A stretch of DNA of 64,000 nucleotides. Origin: Tridacna crocea. Lineage: Eukaryota; Mollusca; Bivalvia; Cardiida; Cardiidae. A model generated the notes under the pieces. The model saw only the letters and a list, made by a program, of their open reading frames with translations. It made no database searches and was not told the DNA's origin. This document shows, piece by piece, positions 1 to 10,442 of the stretch (within the stretch, counting starts at the first letter, position 1; each line of letters starts with the position of its first letter). The stretch is from the NCBI GenBank assembly GCA_943736015.1, contig OX031070.1, forward strand, positions 25,379,673-25,443,672, in the 5' to 3' direction. The translations under genes were made by a program, and so were the position numbers.

Positions 1-180
1 ATGGATAATTCTTAATTTCTTTGTCATTTCAGTCTAGTCTGTGTTAAAGACTGACTTGTCAATTTTTTAGCATATGCAACCCTAGCAGCGACTACAAGTG
101 GTCACATATGCTAAATGTCAGCATATAGAGCGTATTGCAATACGCTTTTTACCTTATTGTTTCACCCCTACTTGATATAC

Positions 181-225
181 CTGGATCACATGTTTATTTC
201 TATCAACAACAAACATGTGATCCAG
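181..225. repeat. Perfect 15-bp inverted repeat
   Basis: CTGGATCACATGTTT at 181-195 is repeated inverted at 211-225 around a 15-bp spacer. It is a possible foldback remnant with no assignable family. Confidence 0.7.
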
Positions 226-838
226 GCAAGTTAAGGAAATATTATTCTACCAATTTTTTCTGGGAATAATGGCCATTTGTAACTGACAATTGGAAGAAAT
301 AGTTGACAGCTGAATTAAATAATAAAAAATGTTGATAATTTGATTTGCAGAGCAAGAACTGCTGATGGCTGATTGTCATGTTTTGCATGCTGTTCAAATT
401 GTAAAAACACATGTTTAAGCTTTTAATAATCCAAAACTTGAAACTTTTATCATTTTTGATTCAGGACTTTGCAGTGTTGCATCCAGGAATTCTGCCGAGA
501 GGGGGAGATCCCCTATGGAATTTTCGAAATGGGGGGAGTAAAAATTTTCAGGGGTAGGTGGAGGAAAATCAAGTATACACAAAATATGTATATTATCTGT
601 TCAATTTACTTTTTTGAATTGAAATGAATATTGTCTTTCAAGCCTTCAAAGGCTGCTAAGATATTTGCTATACTTTTACGGTTGCCAGGGGAGGGTTGAT
701 ACCTATTGGGTTGATCTTACCTTATTTCTAACACAAAACATTATAGATTCTGATTCTTGATTGATAATGTGCAAGTATTGATGTACACATCAATTTTTGT
801 TCACGATTACGTACGATGCATGCTCGGTAGTGGTGTGC

Positions 839-921
839 GGTAAAAATGTCAGAGGTAAAAATGCCATAGGTAAAAATGTCATAGGTAAAAATGTCATTTT
901 TACCTCTGACATTTTTACCTA
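839..921. repeat. Tandem 15-mers ending in their own inverted copy
   Basis: The unit AGGTAAAAATGTCAT, with small variants, is repeated about four times at 839-896 and is followed by the inverted form through 921. The stretch could fold into a long hairpin. Confidence 0.75.
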
Positions 922-2376
922 CATTCTCAGTAGTGAGTCAAGACCTGGGGCCAAACAAACTTAAGTTTATTCCCCGCTGTTTTCACTCAATTCTTTCCAT
1001 AATATCATCATATGAACCATCGGCGTCGGCAACAGAACCAATTAAAGTCTTTGACATGTTTTCTTTCGGCGGAATACATGACAAATCGTAAGTTTAAAAT
1101 CGCCACATTCTTCAATTCGTCAGCATTTTGAAAGTAAACATTCAATGCGCATGCATAGATATATTGTTTCCCCGCTTCAATGGAAACTTCGCTATGAAAT
1201 CGGAAACCACCTGGAACAGTCTTCATGTAAGGAAGCATTGTAGGACTTTCAATTATTTTATTAAAATGACGTGAAACCGGACCCGACTTTTTTAATTTCT
1301 CTTTTATTCACGCAGCTGTGTCTTCTTTTCGCGGGAGTTACACCAATATTGCGCAATTGCTCCCCCATCACATTCACGGAATTGCGTGACGGCAAAAAAT
1401 AAAGCGTGAATCCCGCAAACGCGCGGCCTGGATGCAACACTGCTTTGTTGGGCGCAATTTGATATTCTCCTAAACCTCTGATCATAAGTTTTTGCATGTA
1501 TTAATAGTAACAGACGAATGACATATATTAAAACAAGGCTCCATTCCTCAATGTGCCGATTTGTATTTACCTGGGTGACGATGCATCTGTTTATCACCGG
1601 TTTTCGCGTCAACAACAGGTAAGGCTAAACAACAACACTTTTCAGATACCGACAGATCCTGTCAATCTTGAAACTAATCCTACGAGCAGCATTGGCATCA
1701 GTTTCGAACCCAATTCAAATAATTTTAAAATATAACCCAATTTTTACTTCAGTGAAAGTTTGTTGAGCGATTAAAGCTGGTTTGTTTACGAATTGTGGTC
1801 TGCAAAGAAGCGCATGCGCATAACCTGGAATGCAGACGGGTTGTAGAAAAACATTTCAAGACGGGTAAGCCTAAAACACAGAAAAGACTATTTTTCACAA
1901 AAAAAAGGACGAAATGGAAATCGTCTTCCCGAAGTGGAAATCGTCTCTGGCTTCCATTGGGGGTCTACTTGAAATGGAATGACATACATCACGTGATGAT
2001 ATCATTTCAATATGTTTTTAATAGCCAATACATAATTTGTGCACTTTTTCCTCATGATTTAGCATTTCGTTTTACAATCTGTTACCCAAATAATAAAATT
2101 TGTATGTGGAAAGGGTGGGAAAAAATGTGAAATAAGGAGAAAACAAACTGTGCATAAATTATTGGTGGCCGTCCTTGTCCATTCAAATGTTCTTAAAAGA
2201 AATAGTGTAAATTGTAGTTCTGGGATAGTTACGTAATTAGGGTATGAAGATTATACGATATTGACCGTCTCCATTCAATCCAATTAACCAAATGTTACTT
2301 CTTTGATTTCAAATCATTATCTGAGTAACATTTTCAACTGTTACTTTATTAACTTTTTAACGAATTAGCAGAACTT

Positions 2377-2421
2377 TGGACTTGTTAAAATTGAAAGTGT
2401 TTGCAGACGAGATAAAATCAA
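2377..2421 (-). repeat. Remnant of the TTAA palindromic MITE (arm only)
   Basis: GGACTTGTTAAAATTGAAAG followed by a degraded TTTGCAGACGA matches the outer arm of the family in - orientation. The central palindrome is absent. Confidence 0.5.
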
Positions 2422-3269
2422 AGTACTGATCGATAGTACTGAAGGCCAGGAAATTGAGGATACGAAACAACACATCAGGTCAATTTTAATTAATACAAAC
2501 AGGTAGACGGACAGGGATACAAGCGGATTCCACTAAGCCCCTGGAATTCTTGGTTTTATCAGGAAATTTTGAACTGATACTAGAAAGCACCAGCCAGAAA
2601 CTAATTAAGCCAGAGCTAGGCATGTGCTCACAGTTATGCGATGCTTGATAATGGCTTAGAATACTTAGTAATTTGTCGTGCTTTAAAACAATCCCAAGTC
2701 AAAATTGAACCGTATTCAATCGGTGCAATACCAACTTTGGTTATCTAAATTTTCTGAGACATGTGACGTCTTGTAGTCCTGAATGACGCTATTTTTTACA
2801 TTTATGACGCAAGAACATATTTATTGTTATTGATTCATGTAAGATACATGTAGATATCAAGGTAAAATGTAATGAATAATAAAGATTGGAGTGATACGGC
2901 AGATGGTCATGTTGTCTCTACCTTCCACAAGTCGACGAAATTTTGAACTGGTCATATTTGAAGGAAGTTGTAGATGAAAATCCAAAGTAGTTCTTGGTGT
3001 ATATTAAAGTAAGATTTTGGGGAAATTGGGAGGAATTGCTAGTTACAATCGAATTCTCTTTTGGCCAAATTATTTTCTCAATAAAATACTGTGAAAAGGT
3101 TGGATTGTTTTGGGAAAACGATTAGGCTCGGTTTTCCTATTTTACTTGCCTATTTTACGGACTAGTCACAGTGACTTGAGCTTCGATACTTTTATCTACA
3201 TAATATAAAAAGACGTTAATCCTAATTCATAAGCGTTGTCCAAGAACAACTTGTGTCAAGCCCGCGAAC

Positions 3270-3560
3270 ACTTGACTCTCAAGCTTGACCTAGACCCTGG
3301 ACCTAAATAAATGTTTCAAAGGGAACTTCTACTCATGATGGAGAACAATGCATTATGCTAATTTATATCGGAATCTATCCAAAATGTAGGAGTTATGGTT
3401 CGGACGAAAAATTGGCCTTCAATGTGGCCTTGATCTTGAACCTACTTGGACTGATGTTTCAAATGGCACATCTAACCGTGATGGAGGTCAATTGTGCCAA
3501 ATTATTTTGAAATCCATCCACAATTGTAGAAGTTATGGACCGGAAATATTCGGATGCACA
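3270..3560. repeat. Two diverged ~145-bp tandem units
   Basis: Two similar stretches run 'catgatggagaacaatg...gtaggagttatgg' and 'cgtgatggaggtcaattg...gtagaagttatgg'. They look like an old tandem or dispersed repeat of a type I associate with mollusc genomes. Confidence 0.5.
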
Positions 3561-3654
3561 CAAGCCCCAGTGAACACTAGAAATATGTGTGTCAGAGACT
3601 CTGATGCCCCTGCTAAATGGTATTGGTCATAGGTATGTCATTATGGCACTAGTA

Positions 3655-3670
3655 GAGAGAGAGAGAGAGA
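3655..3670. repeat. (GA)n microsatellite
   Basis: About eight GA units immediately precede an A-rich run and the left end of the candidate 5-kb element. Confidence 0.85.
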
Positions 3671-4020
3671 TAAAAAAAAATACATTAAACAGGGTTCCCA
3701 CGCAGTCGGGAAAACGGGAAAAAGTCGGGAATTTCGAAATACCCGTTCCCGGTCTTGAAAAAGTTTTGATTTTTGTTATACCTCTGAAAAACCGGGAAAA
3801 AACCGGGAAAAGTACGAAACGTTTTGGGTGTGAAACAAGAAATTTAGGACGATAAAAATCTCCGGTCTGCGTCCTCCATTTTTCGGATAAAGATCCAATA
3901 TTTTGTATAATATATAGACCGTCATTGGTCGAAGTAGGTGAATTTCCCAAATACATGACGGTCTTTTTTTAGGTTCACTGGTCCCGGAATTATTCTAATA
4001 TTTAAATAAACCGGGATGTA

Positions 4021-4143
4021 AACTGGCCACCGTTGTATACCGTGTATTACAACAGGCACAAGCTAATCGTACCGTGCCCTGTGATTGGATAATTGATACG
4101 GCCAATGAAACGGCTCGAAACATATATCGAGTAACCTGACAAT
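4021..4143. repeat. 125-bp motif, copy 1
   Basis: It starts AACTGGCCACCGTTG and ends near the sequence ATATCGAGTAACCTGACAATG. It recurs as a tandem pair at 5225-5474. Confidence 0.85.
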
Positions 4144-5224
4144 GTGCTCAGTTGACTTTATTTCATTCTTATTTTGATTATTATGTTATTAATAAATAAT
4201 AGAATACAGGTATTCATAGAGCATAATTTATAACTTTCAGATAAAAGGACCTTTTCCATCTAGAATGATAATTTATTTTTAGATAAAAAGGAGAGGGAAA
4301 TCTGAACATTCCATTGTGAGAAAAGGAGAAACTACTTGTAACAAGCAATTTCTCCTTTTCTCACAAATTTTTCTACCCTATATAGTACTTATTTTCAATT
4401 TAAATGCTCTTTAAAATGTCGTCTGCAATTTGTTTCAATTTGGACTAGTCTAAAATTTGGTCGTCTGGTAATGGGTTAATTAGATACTTTTATTTCAAAT
4501 CCTCTCTAAATTCTTTATTCATTTAATTTTTTGACTATTAGACATCTGAACAACTGAGTAATACATAATTTTTTTCCCCCAAACACTTGTTAGTAAATGT
4601 TGAAACATGCTTCTTTATTCCTTACAAAACAAAGAAATTAAATGTTAAGGGAGAATTAAATGATGATTAGACACCACATGTGTTTTGTTGCCCCTAGGCT
4701 TATCTCTGCAGGCTTCTTCAAAGGGACAACAGACTTTAATCTTTGAGAATTGTAACCTACAATTCAATTTATAAGATAATTGATTATCTTATTACCCTTT
4801 CTGCTTTATCAAGTACAATCTTGTGCATTATATTTGTTATTTTGATGTTAATTTTTTTAGTAAAAGTTCAACGTCAGCACTTGAAAATTTTTCATGTATT
4901 CATTAATTTAGCTTTTATTATAAACATAATAATCAAATAATACTCTTATAATCATTAACATTTTTTTTTCTATCAAATTTTAGACATTCACCTATCGTTT
5001 GTTGAAATGATACCATGCATAAGTAATTATGTTATGATCACAAAAAAATCACTTTAAAAGACAGTAATATCGAAAATTATTTTCATAGCTATTGCTTTTT
5101 ACACCCACCAAAAACATACACACAAAAATCAAGAGACGCTACTCCAAGTTACTACTTGCACAGTTACCTCGCATAATACGGGCAGAATTCGCCCCGTTTC
5201 GATTTAGCCTGTACCGGTCCCTAT
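4136..5224. repeat. Tandem unit A (~1.09 kb), lacking the internal MITE
   Basis: Collinear with units B and C from CTGACAATGTGCTCAGTTG onward, but without the 222-bp TTAA-type MITE: ATAA at 4776-4779 is a single copy. It also lacks about 30 bp present in B and C near 5897-5925. A diverged MITE relative (right boundary TTAA 4476-4479) is shared by all three units. Confidence 0.85.
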
Positions 5225-5474
5225 GAACTGGCCACCGTTGTATACCGTGTATTACAACAGGCACAAGCTAATCGTACCGTGCCCTGTGATTGGATAATTG
5301 ATACGGCCAATGAAACGGCTCGAAACATATATCGAGTAATCTGACAATTGAACTGGCCACCGTTGTATACCGTGTATTACAACAGGCACAAGCTAATCGT
5401 ACCGTGCCCTGTGATTGGATAATTGATACGGCCAATGAAACGGCTCGAAACATATATCGAGTAACCTGACAATG
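5225..5474. repeat. 125-bp motif, tandem pair
   Basis: Two nearly identical copies (from 5225 and 5350) of the motif at 4021-4143. They sit at the junction between units A and B. Confidence 0.85.
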
Positions 5475-6841
5475 TGCTCAGTTGACTTTATTTCATTCTT
5501 ATTTTGATTATTATGTTATTAATAAATAATAGAATACAGGTATTCATAGAGCATAATTTATAACTTTCAGATAAAAGGACCTTTTCCATCTAGAATGATC
5601 TTTTTTTTTTAGATAAAAAGGAGAGGGAAATCTGAACATTCCATTGTGAGAAAAGGAGAAACTACTTGTAACAAGCAATTTCTCCTTTTCTCACAAATTT
5701 TTCTACCCTATGTAGTACTTATTTTCAATTTAAATGCTCTTTAAAATGTCGTCTGCAGTTTGTTTCAATTTGGACTAGTCTAAAATTTGGTCGTCTGGTA
5801 ATGGGTTAATTAGATACTTTTATTTCAAATCCTCTCTAAATTCTTTTTTCATTTAATTTTTTGACTATTAGACATCTGAACAACTGAGTAATACATAAAT
5901 ACTCGGCAAGCAATTTTCCCCCCTTGTAATTTTTTCCCCCCAAACACTTGTTAATAAATGTTGAAACATGCTTCTTTATTCCTTACAAAACAAAGAAATT
6001 AAATGTTAAGGGAGAATTAAATGATGATTAGACACCACATGTGTTTTATTGCCCCTAGGCTTATCTCTGCGGGCTTCTTCAAAGGGACAACAGACTTTAA
6101 TCTTTGAGAATTGCAACCTACAATTCAATTTATAAGATAACCCATTACCACTCAATCCCTACTTTTGACGCCCCTGAGAAAGAAGCCTTTTGAAAACACT
6201 GTGGGAAAAGGAGAAAATGCTGGTAACCAGCATTTTCTCCTTTTCCCACAGTGTTTTCTACCCTTCCCAGACCATATTTCTATTTTTCAGTCACCTTTAT
6301 TTTGTCGTCTGCATATTTTTTTCAATTTGGACCAGTCCAAAATTTTCTCGTGTGGTAATGAGATAATTGATTATCTTATTACCCTTTCTGCTTTATGAAG
6401 TACAAACTTGTGCATTATATTTATTTTGATGTTCATTTTTTCAGTAAAAGTTCAACGTCAGCACTTGAAAAATTTTCATGTATTCATTAATTTAGCTTTT
6501 ATTATAAACATAATAATCAAATAATACTCTTATAATCATTAACATTTTTTTTTCTATCAAATTTTAGACATTCACCTATCGTTTGTTGAAATGATACCAT
6601 GCATAAGTAATTATATTATGATCACAAAACAATCACTTTAAAAGACAGTAATATCGAAAATTATTTTCATAGCTATTGCTTTTTACACCCTCCAAAAATA
6701 TACACACAAAAATCAAGAGACGCTACTCTAAGTTACTATTTGCACAGTTACCTCGCATAATACGGGCAGAATTCGCCCCGTTTCGATTAGCCTGTACCTG
6801 TCCCTATACACGTAGTGTATCAGGGGAGGTAACCAGTCTAT
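5466..6841. repeat. Tandem unit B (1.38 kb)
   Basis: Starts CTGACAATGTGC; the next unit starts 1376 bp later. Nearly identical to unit C. It includes a diverged MITE relative (right TTAA 5806-5809) and an intact-looking MITE at 6141-6362. Confidence 0.9.
6141..6362 (+). mobile_element. TTAA palindromic MITE in unit B, flanked by ATAA
   Basis: 222 bp from CCCATTACCACTC to GTGTGGTAATGAG, with the palindrome at its core. ATAA flanks both ends (6137-6140 and 6363-6366), while the same site in unit A is a single ATAA. This fixes the element ends and a 4-bp duplication. Confidence 0.9.
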
Positions 6842-8220
6842 CTGACAATGTGCTCAGTTGACTTTATTTCATTCTTATTTTGATTATTATGTTATTAATA
6901 AATAATAGAATACAGGTATACATAGAGCATAATTTATAACTTTCAGATAAAAGGACCTTTTCCATCTAGAATGATCATTTTTTTTTTTTTAGATAAAAAG
7001 GAGAGGGAAATCTGAACATTCCATTGTGAGAAAAGGAGAAACTACTTGTAACAAGCAATTTCTCCTTTTCTCACAAATTTTTCTACCCTATATAGTACTT
7101 ATTTTCAATTTAAATGCTCTTTAAAATGTCGTCTGCAGTTTGTTTCAATTTGGACTAATCTAAAATTTGGTCGTCTGGTAATGGGTTAATTAGATACTTT
7201 TATTTCAAATCCTCTCTAAATTCTTTATTCATTTAATTTTTTGACTATTAGACATCTGAACAACTGAGTAATACATAAATACTCGGCAAGCAATTTTCCC
7301 CCCTTGTAATTTTTTTCCCCCCAAACACTTGTTAATAAATGTTGAAACATGCTTCTTTATTCCTTACAAAACAAAGAAATTAAATGTTAAGGGAGAATTA
7401 AATGATGATTAGACACCACATGTGTTTTATTGCCCCTAGGCTTATCTCTGCGGGCTTCTTCAAAGGGACAACAGACTTTAATCTTTGAGAATTGCAACCT
7501 ACAATTCAATTTATAAGATAACCCATTACCACTCAATCCCTACTTTTGACGCCCCTGAGAAAGAAGCATTTTGAAAACACTGTGGGAAAAGGAGAAAATG
7601 CTGGTAACCAGCATTTTCTCCTTTTCCCACAGTGTTTTCTACCCTTCCCAGACCATATTTCTATTTTTCAGTCACCTTTATTTTGTCGTCTGCATATTTT
7701 TTTCAATTTGGACCAGTCCAAAATTTTCTCGTGTGGTTATGAGATAATTGATTATCTTATTACCCTTTCTGCTTTATCAAGTACAAACTTGTGCATTATA
7801 TTTATTTTGATGTTCATTTTTTCAGTAAAAGTTCAACGTCAGCACTTGAAAATTTTTCATGTATCCATTAATTTAGCTTTTATTATAAACATAATAATCA
7901 AATAATACTCTTATAATCATTAACTTTTTTTTTTCTATCAAATTTTAGACATTCACCTATCGTTTGTTGAAATGATACCATGCATAAGTAATTATATTAT
8001 GATCACAAAACAATCACTTTAAAAGACAGTAATATCGAAAATTATTTTCATAGCTATTGCTTTTTACACCCTCCAAAAATATACACACAAAAATCAAGAG
8101 ACGCTACTCTAAGTTACTATTTGCACAGTTACCTCGCATAATACGGGCAGAATTCGCCCCGTTTCGATTAGCCTGTACCTGTCCCTATACACGTAGTGTA
8201 TCAGGGGAGGTAACCAGTCT
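6842..8220. repeat. Tandem unit C (1.38 kb)
   Basis: Differs from B by scattered substitutions and small indels, which points to a recent duplication or conversion. It carries the second filled MITE site (7522-7743) and a diverged relative (right TTAA 7186-7189). Confidence 0.9.
7522..7743 (+). mobile_element. TTAA palindromic MITE in unit C, flanked by ATAA
   Basis: Same insertion as the one in unit B, copied with the unit: identical boundaries (ATAA at 7518-7521 and 7744-7747) and the same 222-bp length. Confidence 0.9.
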
Positions 8221-8290
8221 ACGGTCCCTATACACGTATAGATTGGTTACCGCCCTGATACACTACGTGTATAGGGACCGGTACAGGCTA
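8178..8290. repeat. ~50-bp inverted repeat closing the tandem array
   Basis: GATTAGCCTGTACCTGTCCC...GGTAACCAGTCTA faces its near reverse complement ending GGGACCGGTACAGGC. The same sequence marks the end of units A (cut at 5224) and B, so it is probably a terminus of the repeating element. Confidence 0.75.
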
Positions 8291-8760
8291 AATCAAAAAA
8301 TAATAATCAATAATGTAGACCTTTACTGCTTTGTACTCAGGTTAGTGATATAGGACCATCATGGTCCTATTGTTCCCAATTTGCCTGGTTACTGGTATGT
8401 AGTCTAATAAGGATCTATACTATTTGCCTTCAAATACTTCATTACTTGTAGGAACTGTAAGTGAACAGCATGGATCCTTATTAAACTGCCTGTATGGATA
8501 TGCTAATTTGAATCTATATTCGGTCATTTGTAGTTTTTTTAACTGGCCAAGTAAAGAAATGAAATAACTATGATGCAGTTAGAATGTTCTTTAGATCTTA
8601 ATTTTTCATTAAAACAAGGAATGTATGTAAGAAAGTAGCTTTCAAAAGGTTTTGCATAAATTTCCAGTTTTTCTATTGGAAAAAACCTTGAATTTTGAAA
8701 AAAAATCCTGGAAAAAGTCTGGAATTTTGCAAGCAGAAAGTTGTGGGAACCCTGATTAAA

Positions 8761-9650
8761 TGACAAGCGAACGACTACAGAAAAAAATTATAAGCATTTA
8801 TTTGGTTTCAAATCAAAGTCAATCAAAGACATTTTTAAGAATCACACAGGTGTAATCTACATGTATTTGTGACAGGTGTAAAAGGTGTGAAATACATCCT
8901 ATCAGTGTGAAATAGGCAGTATAAACAATGACAAAACTACCAAATAATTCTTGGATAAAGGTAACTAATACACATAATGTACATACTAAAAATATGATAA
9001 ACATAACACGGGCCAAGCAGTTTGGGGACGATTTTTCCAGGGGCCGATTTCTCCAGCATTCCGCTGAACTACCCTAGATTTAGTCTATATACATAAGAAA
9101 AAGTGATAAACATAATACGGGCCAATATTCTATATGTAGCTTGCTTTATTTACAATCGCATTTTAGCGGAGACGCGTTTTGTGACACGCATGTTCAAATG
9201 TCAACACAACGTTATAGACAAACTCCGAGCATAGTCGTCGTTCGTTAATCTCACCATACCTGAATGTGAATGATCCGGAGTGTAAGAGAGAGCGTTATAG
9301 ATATTAACCGTATACAGCGCGTATGAATACACAACTGCCGGATAAAGCTAAGTTCATTAGGTTACGCCTTTATTAGGTCAGTGTTAATGACAAAAACGGG
9401 ATAAAAAACACACACTCGTCAGTTATTAAAGGATTGTAATACCCTTGCAATTCCATGGCGTTTTGCAGATGAAAGCTTTGAGGAAAGGAAAGCATTCACA
9501 CCGTGTGATAAGCAATCTCTGAAACTAGTTGTTTTGGCGGACTCAGCAATATAGAGTGGACACACCGTCGAACATTTTTGTCTGAATAGGCAGCTTACGA
9601 TCCCTATAGGCAAGGGAATCCCTTGAGAGGGATTCTCTGGCCTAAAAATG
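8761..9650. other. No gene seen
   Basis: A short motif (GATAAACATAATACGGGCCA) occurs twice, at 8996 and 9105, and some CpG is present near 9170-9300. Nothing else was identified. Confidence 0.4.
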
Positions 9651-9654
9651 ACAC

Positions 9655-9739
9655 AAAAAGGCTGCTTAATAGCATTTTTTTCTTTTCCCCACAATGTTCA
9701 CAAAAGTGAAAACTCGTAGTTGTGTTGTACAGGGGTTAA
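9655..9739 (-). mobile_element. Truncated MITE copy
   Basis: Only half of the palindrome and the inner arm up to TTAA (9736-9739) remain. Confidence 0.6.
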
Positions 9740-9847
9740 TGTTCTTCTTGACAATTATTAGATTATACTTTAAACCTATTCTACAGGTTAATAGGGTGGC
9801 TATAATCATCAATATTCCAAGCCATGACGTCAAACGATTTGCATGCA

Positions 9848-10066
9848 TATGAAAATTAATAAGAACATGAATTGACCTTTTTTCCTCATGACAAAATTTT
9901 AGACTTATTATTATTAGAAGTATTAGTGGATGATTAACAGAATGTGACTGAGTTAGGGAATTCGCCTTTGAAACGGTAGAAAAGTTAATAAATTGATAAG
10001 AACATGAATTGACCTTTTTACCACATGACAAAATTTTAGACTTATTATTATTAAAAGCATTAGTGG
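9848..10066. repeat. Local duplication containing MITE-arm sequence
   Basis: A segment from AAGAACATGAATTGACC to AGTGGATGAT occurs twice (about 9860-9934 and 9999-10066). The following stretch TGACTGAGTTAGGGAATTCG recurs in variant form at 10320, on the other side of the next MITE. Confidence 0.7.
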
Positions 10067-10068
10067 AT

Positions 10069-10314
10069 GATATACTCTTTACCAAAGGACATTATTTTAG
10101 ACTGGTCCAAATTGAAAGCGTTTACAGACGACAAAATTAATGCGACTGACGAACTGAAATTTGTTTTAGGAACAGAAGAAAACAATGTGGAAAAAGGAGA
10201 AAATGCTAGTTACCAGCATTTTCTCCTTTTCCCCCATTTTTTTTTTTTTTTTTTTTTTTTACAGGCTTCTTTCTCAGGGTCGTCAAAAGTAGGGATTGTG
10301 TTGTAATGGGTTAA
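10069..10314 (-). mobile_element. MITE copy with an expanded poly-T
   Basis: A full-length - copy ending in TTAA (10311-10314). A run of over 20 T replaces part of the second palindrome arm. Confidence 0.85.
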
Positions 10315-10364
10315 CTGAATGTGACTCGAGTTAGGGAATTCGCCTTTGAAACAGTAGAAAAGGT

Positions 10365-10442
10365 TTTATTCCTTTTCACGTGTTTTAAAAAGCCACCTCA
10401 TTTCAGGGTTGTTAGATTCAAGATTGTGTAGTAAAGGGTTAA
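10365..10442 (-). mobile_element. MITE right-half remnant
   Basis: Half palindrome plus an arm ending GTAAAGGGTTAA at 10442. It follows a duplicated flank also seen near 9936. Confidence 0.55.

Larger units (their letters stand above)
1..3689. other. Gene-poor left flank
   Basis: I recognise no protein-coding exon. It contains short palindromes (181-225, 839-921), a more CpG-rich stretch (about 1140-1460), a transposon remnant near 2377-2421 and an old tandem repeat at 3270-3560. Short open frames at 891-1091, 1008-1238 and 1304-1615 have no recognisable product. Confidence 0.5.
3690..8754. mobile_element. Candidate 5.07-kb TIR element holding a tandem array
   Basis: CAGGGTTCCCAC at 3690-3701 is matched by its exact reverse complement at 8743-8754. 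The six bases ATTAAA directly abut both ends (3684... specifically 3684-3689 and 8755-8760), as a target duplication would. CAGGG-type ends recall hAT elements, which usually duplicate 8 bp, so family membership is unsure. The subterminal sequence is similar in composition but not clearly homologous beyond 12 bp. The interior encodes no transposase and is mostly three tandem units. It could instead be two separate elements that happen to face each other. Confidence 0.5.

Noticed and set aside
7546-7905. 119-codon open frame (and similar at 6165-6398, 15208-15435, 61886-62068)
   Set aside because: The frame runs through MITE arms and palindrome, and the same peptide pattern recurs at every MITE copy. 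It is an effect of the repeat, not a gene.
3690-8754. LTR retrotransposon or virus-derived element, from long direct repeats
   Set aside because: The direct repeats form a three-unit array that includes the interior. There is no primer site, polypurine tract or polyprotein-like frame, and the outer ends are inverted.
9666-10085. 139-codon open frame on the - strand
   Set aside because: It spans a local duplication and MITE arms, with low complexity and repeated peptide segments.
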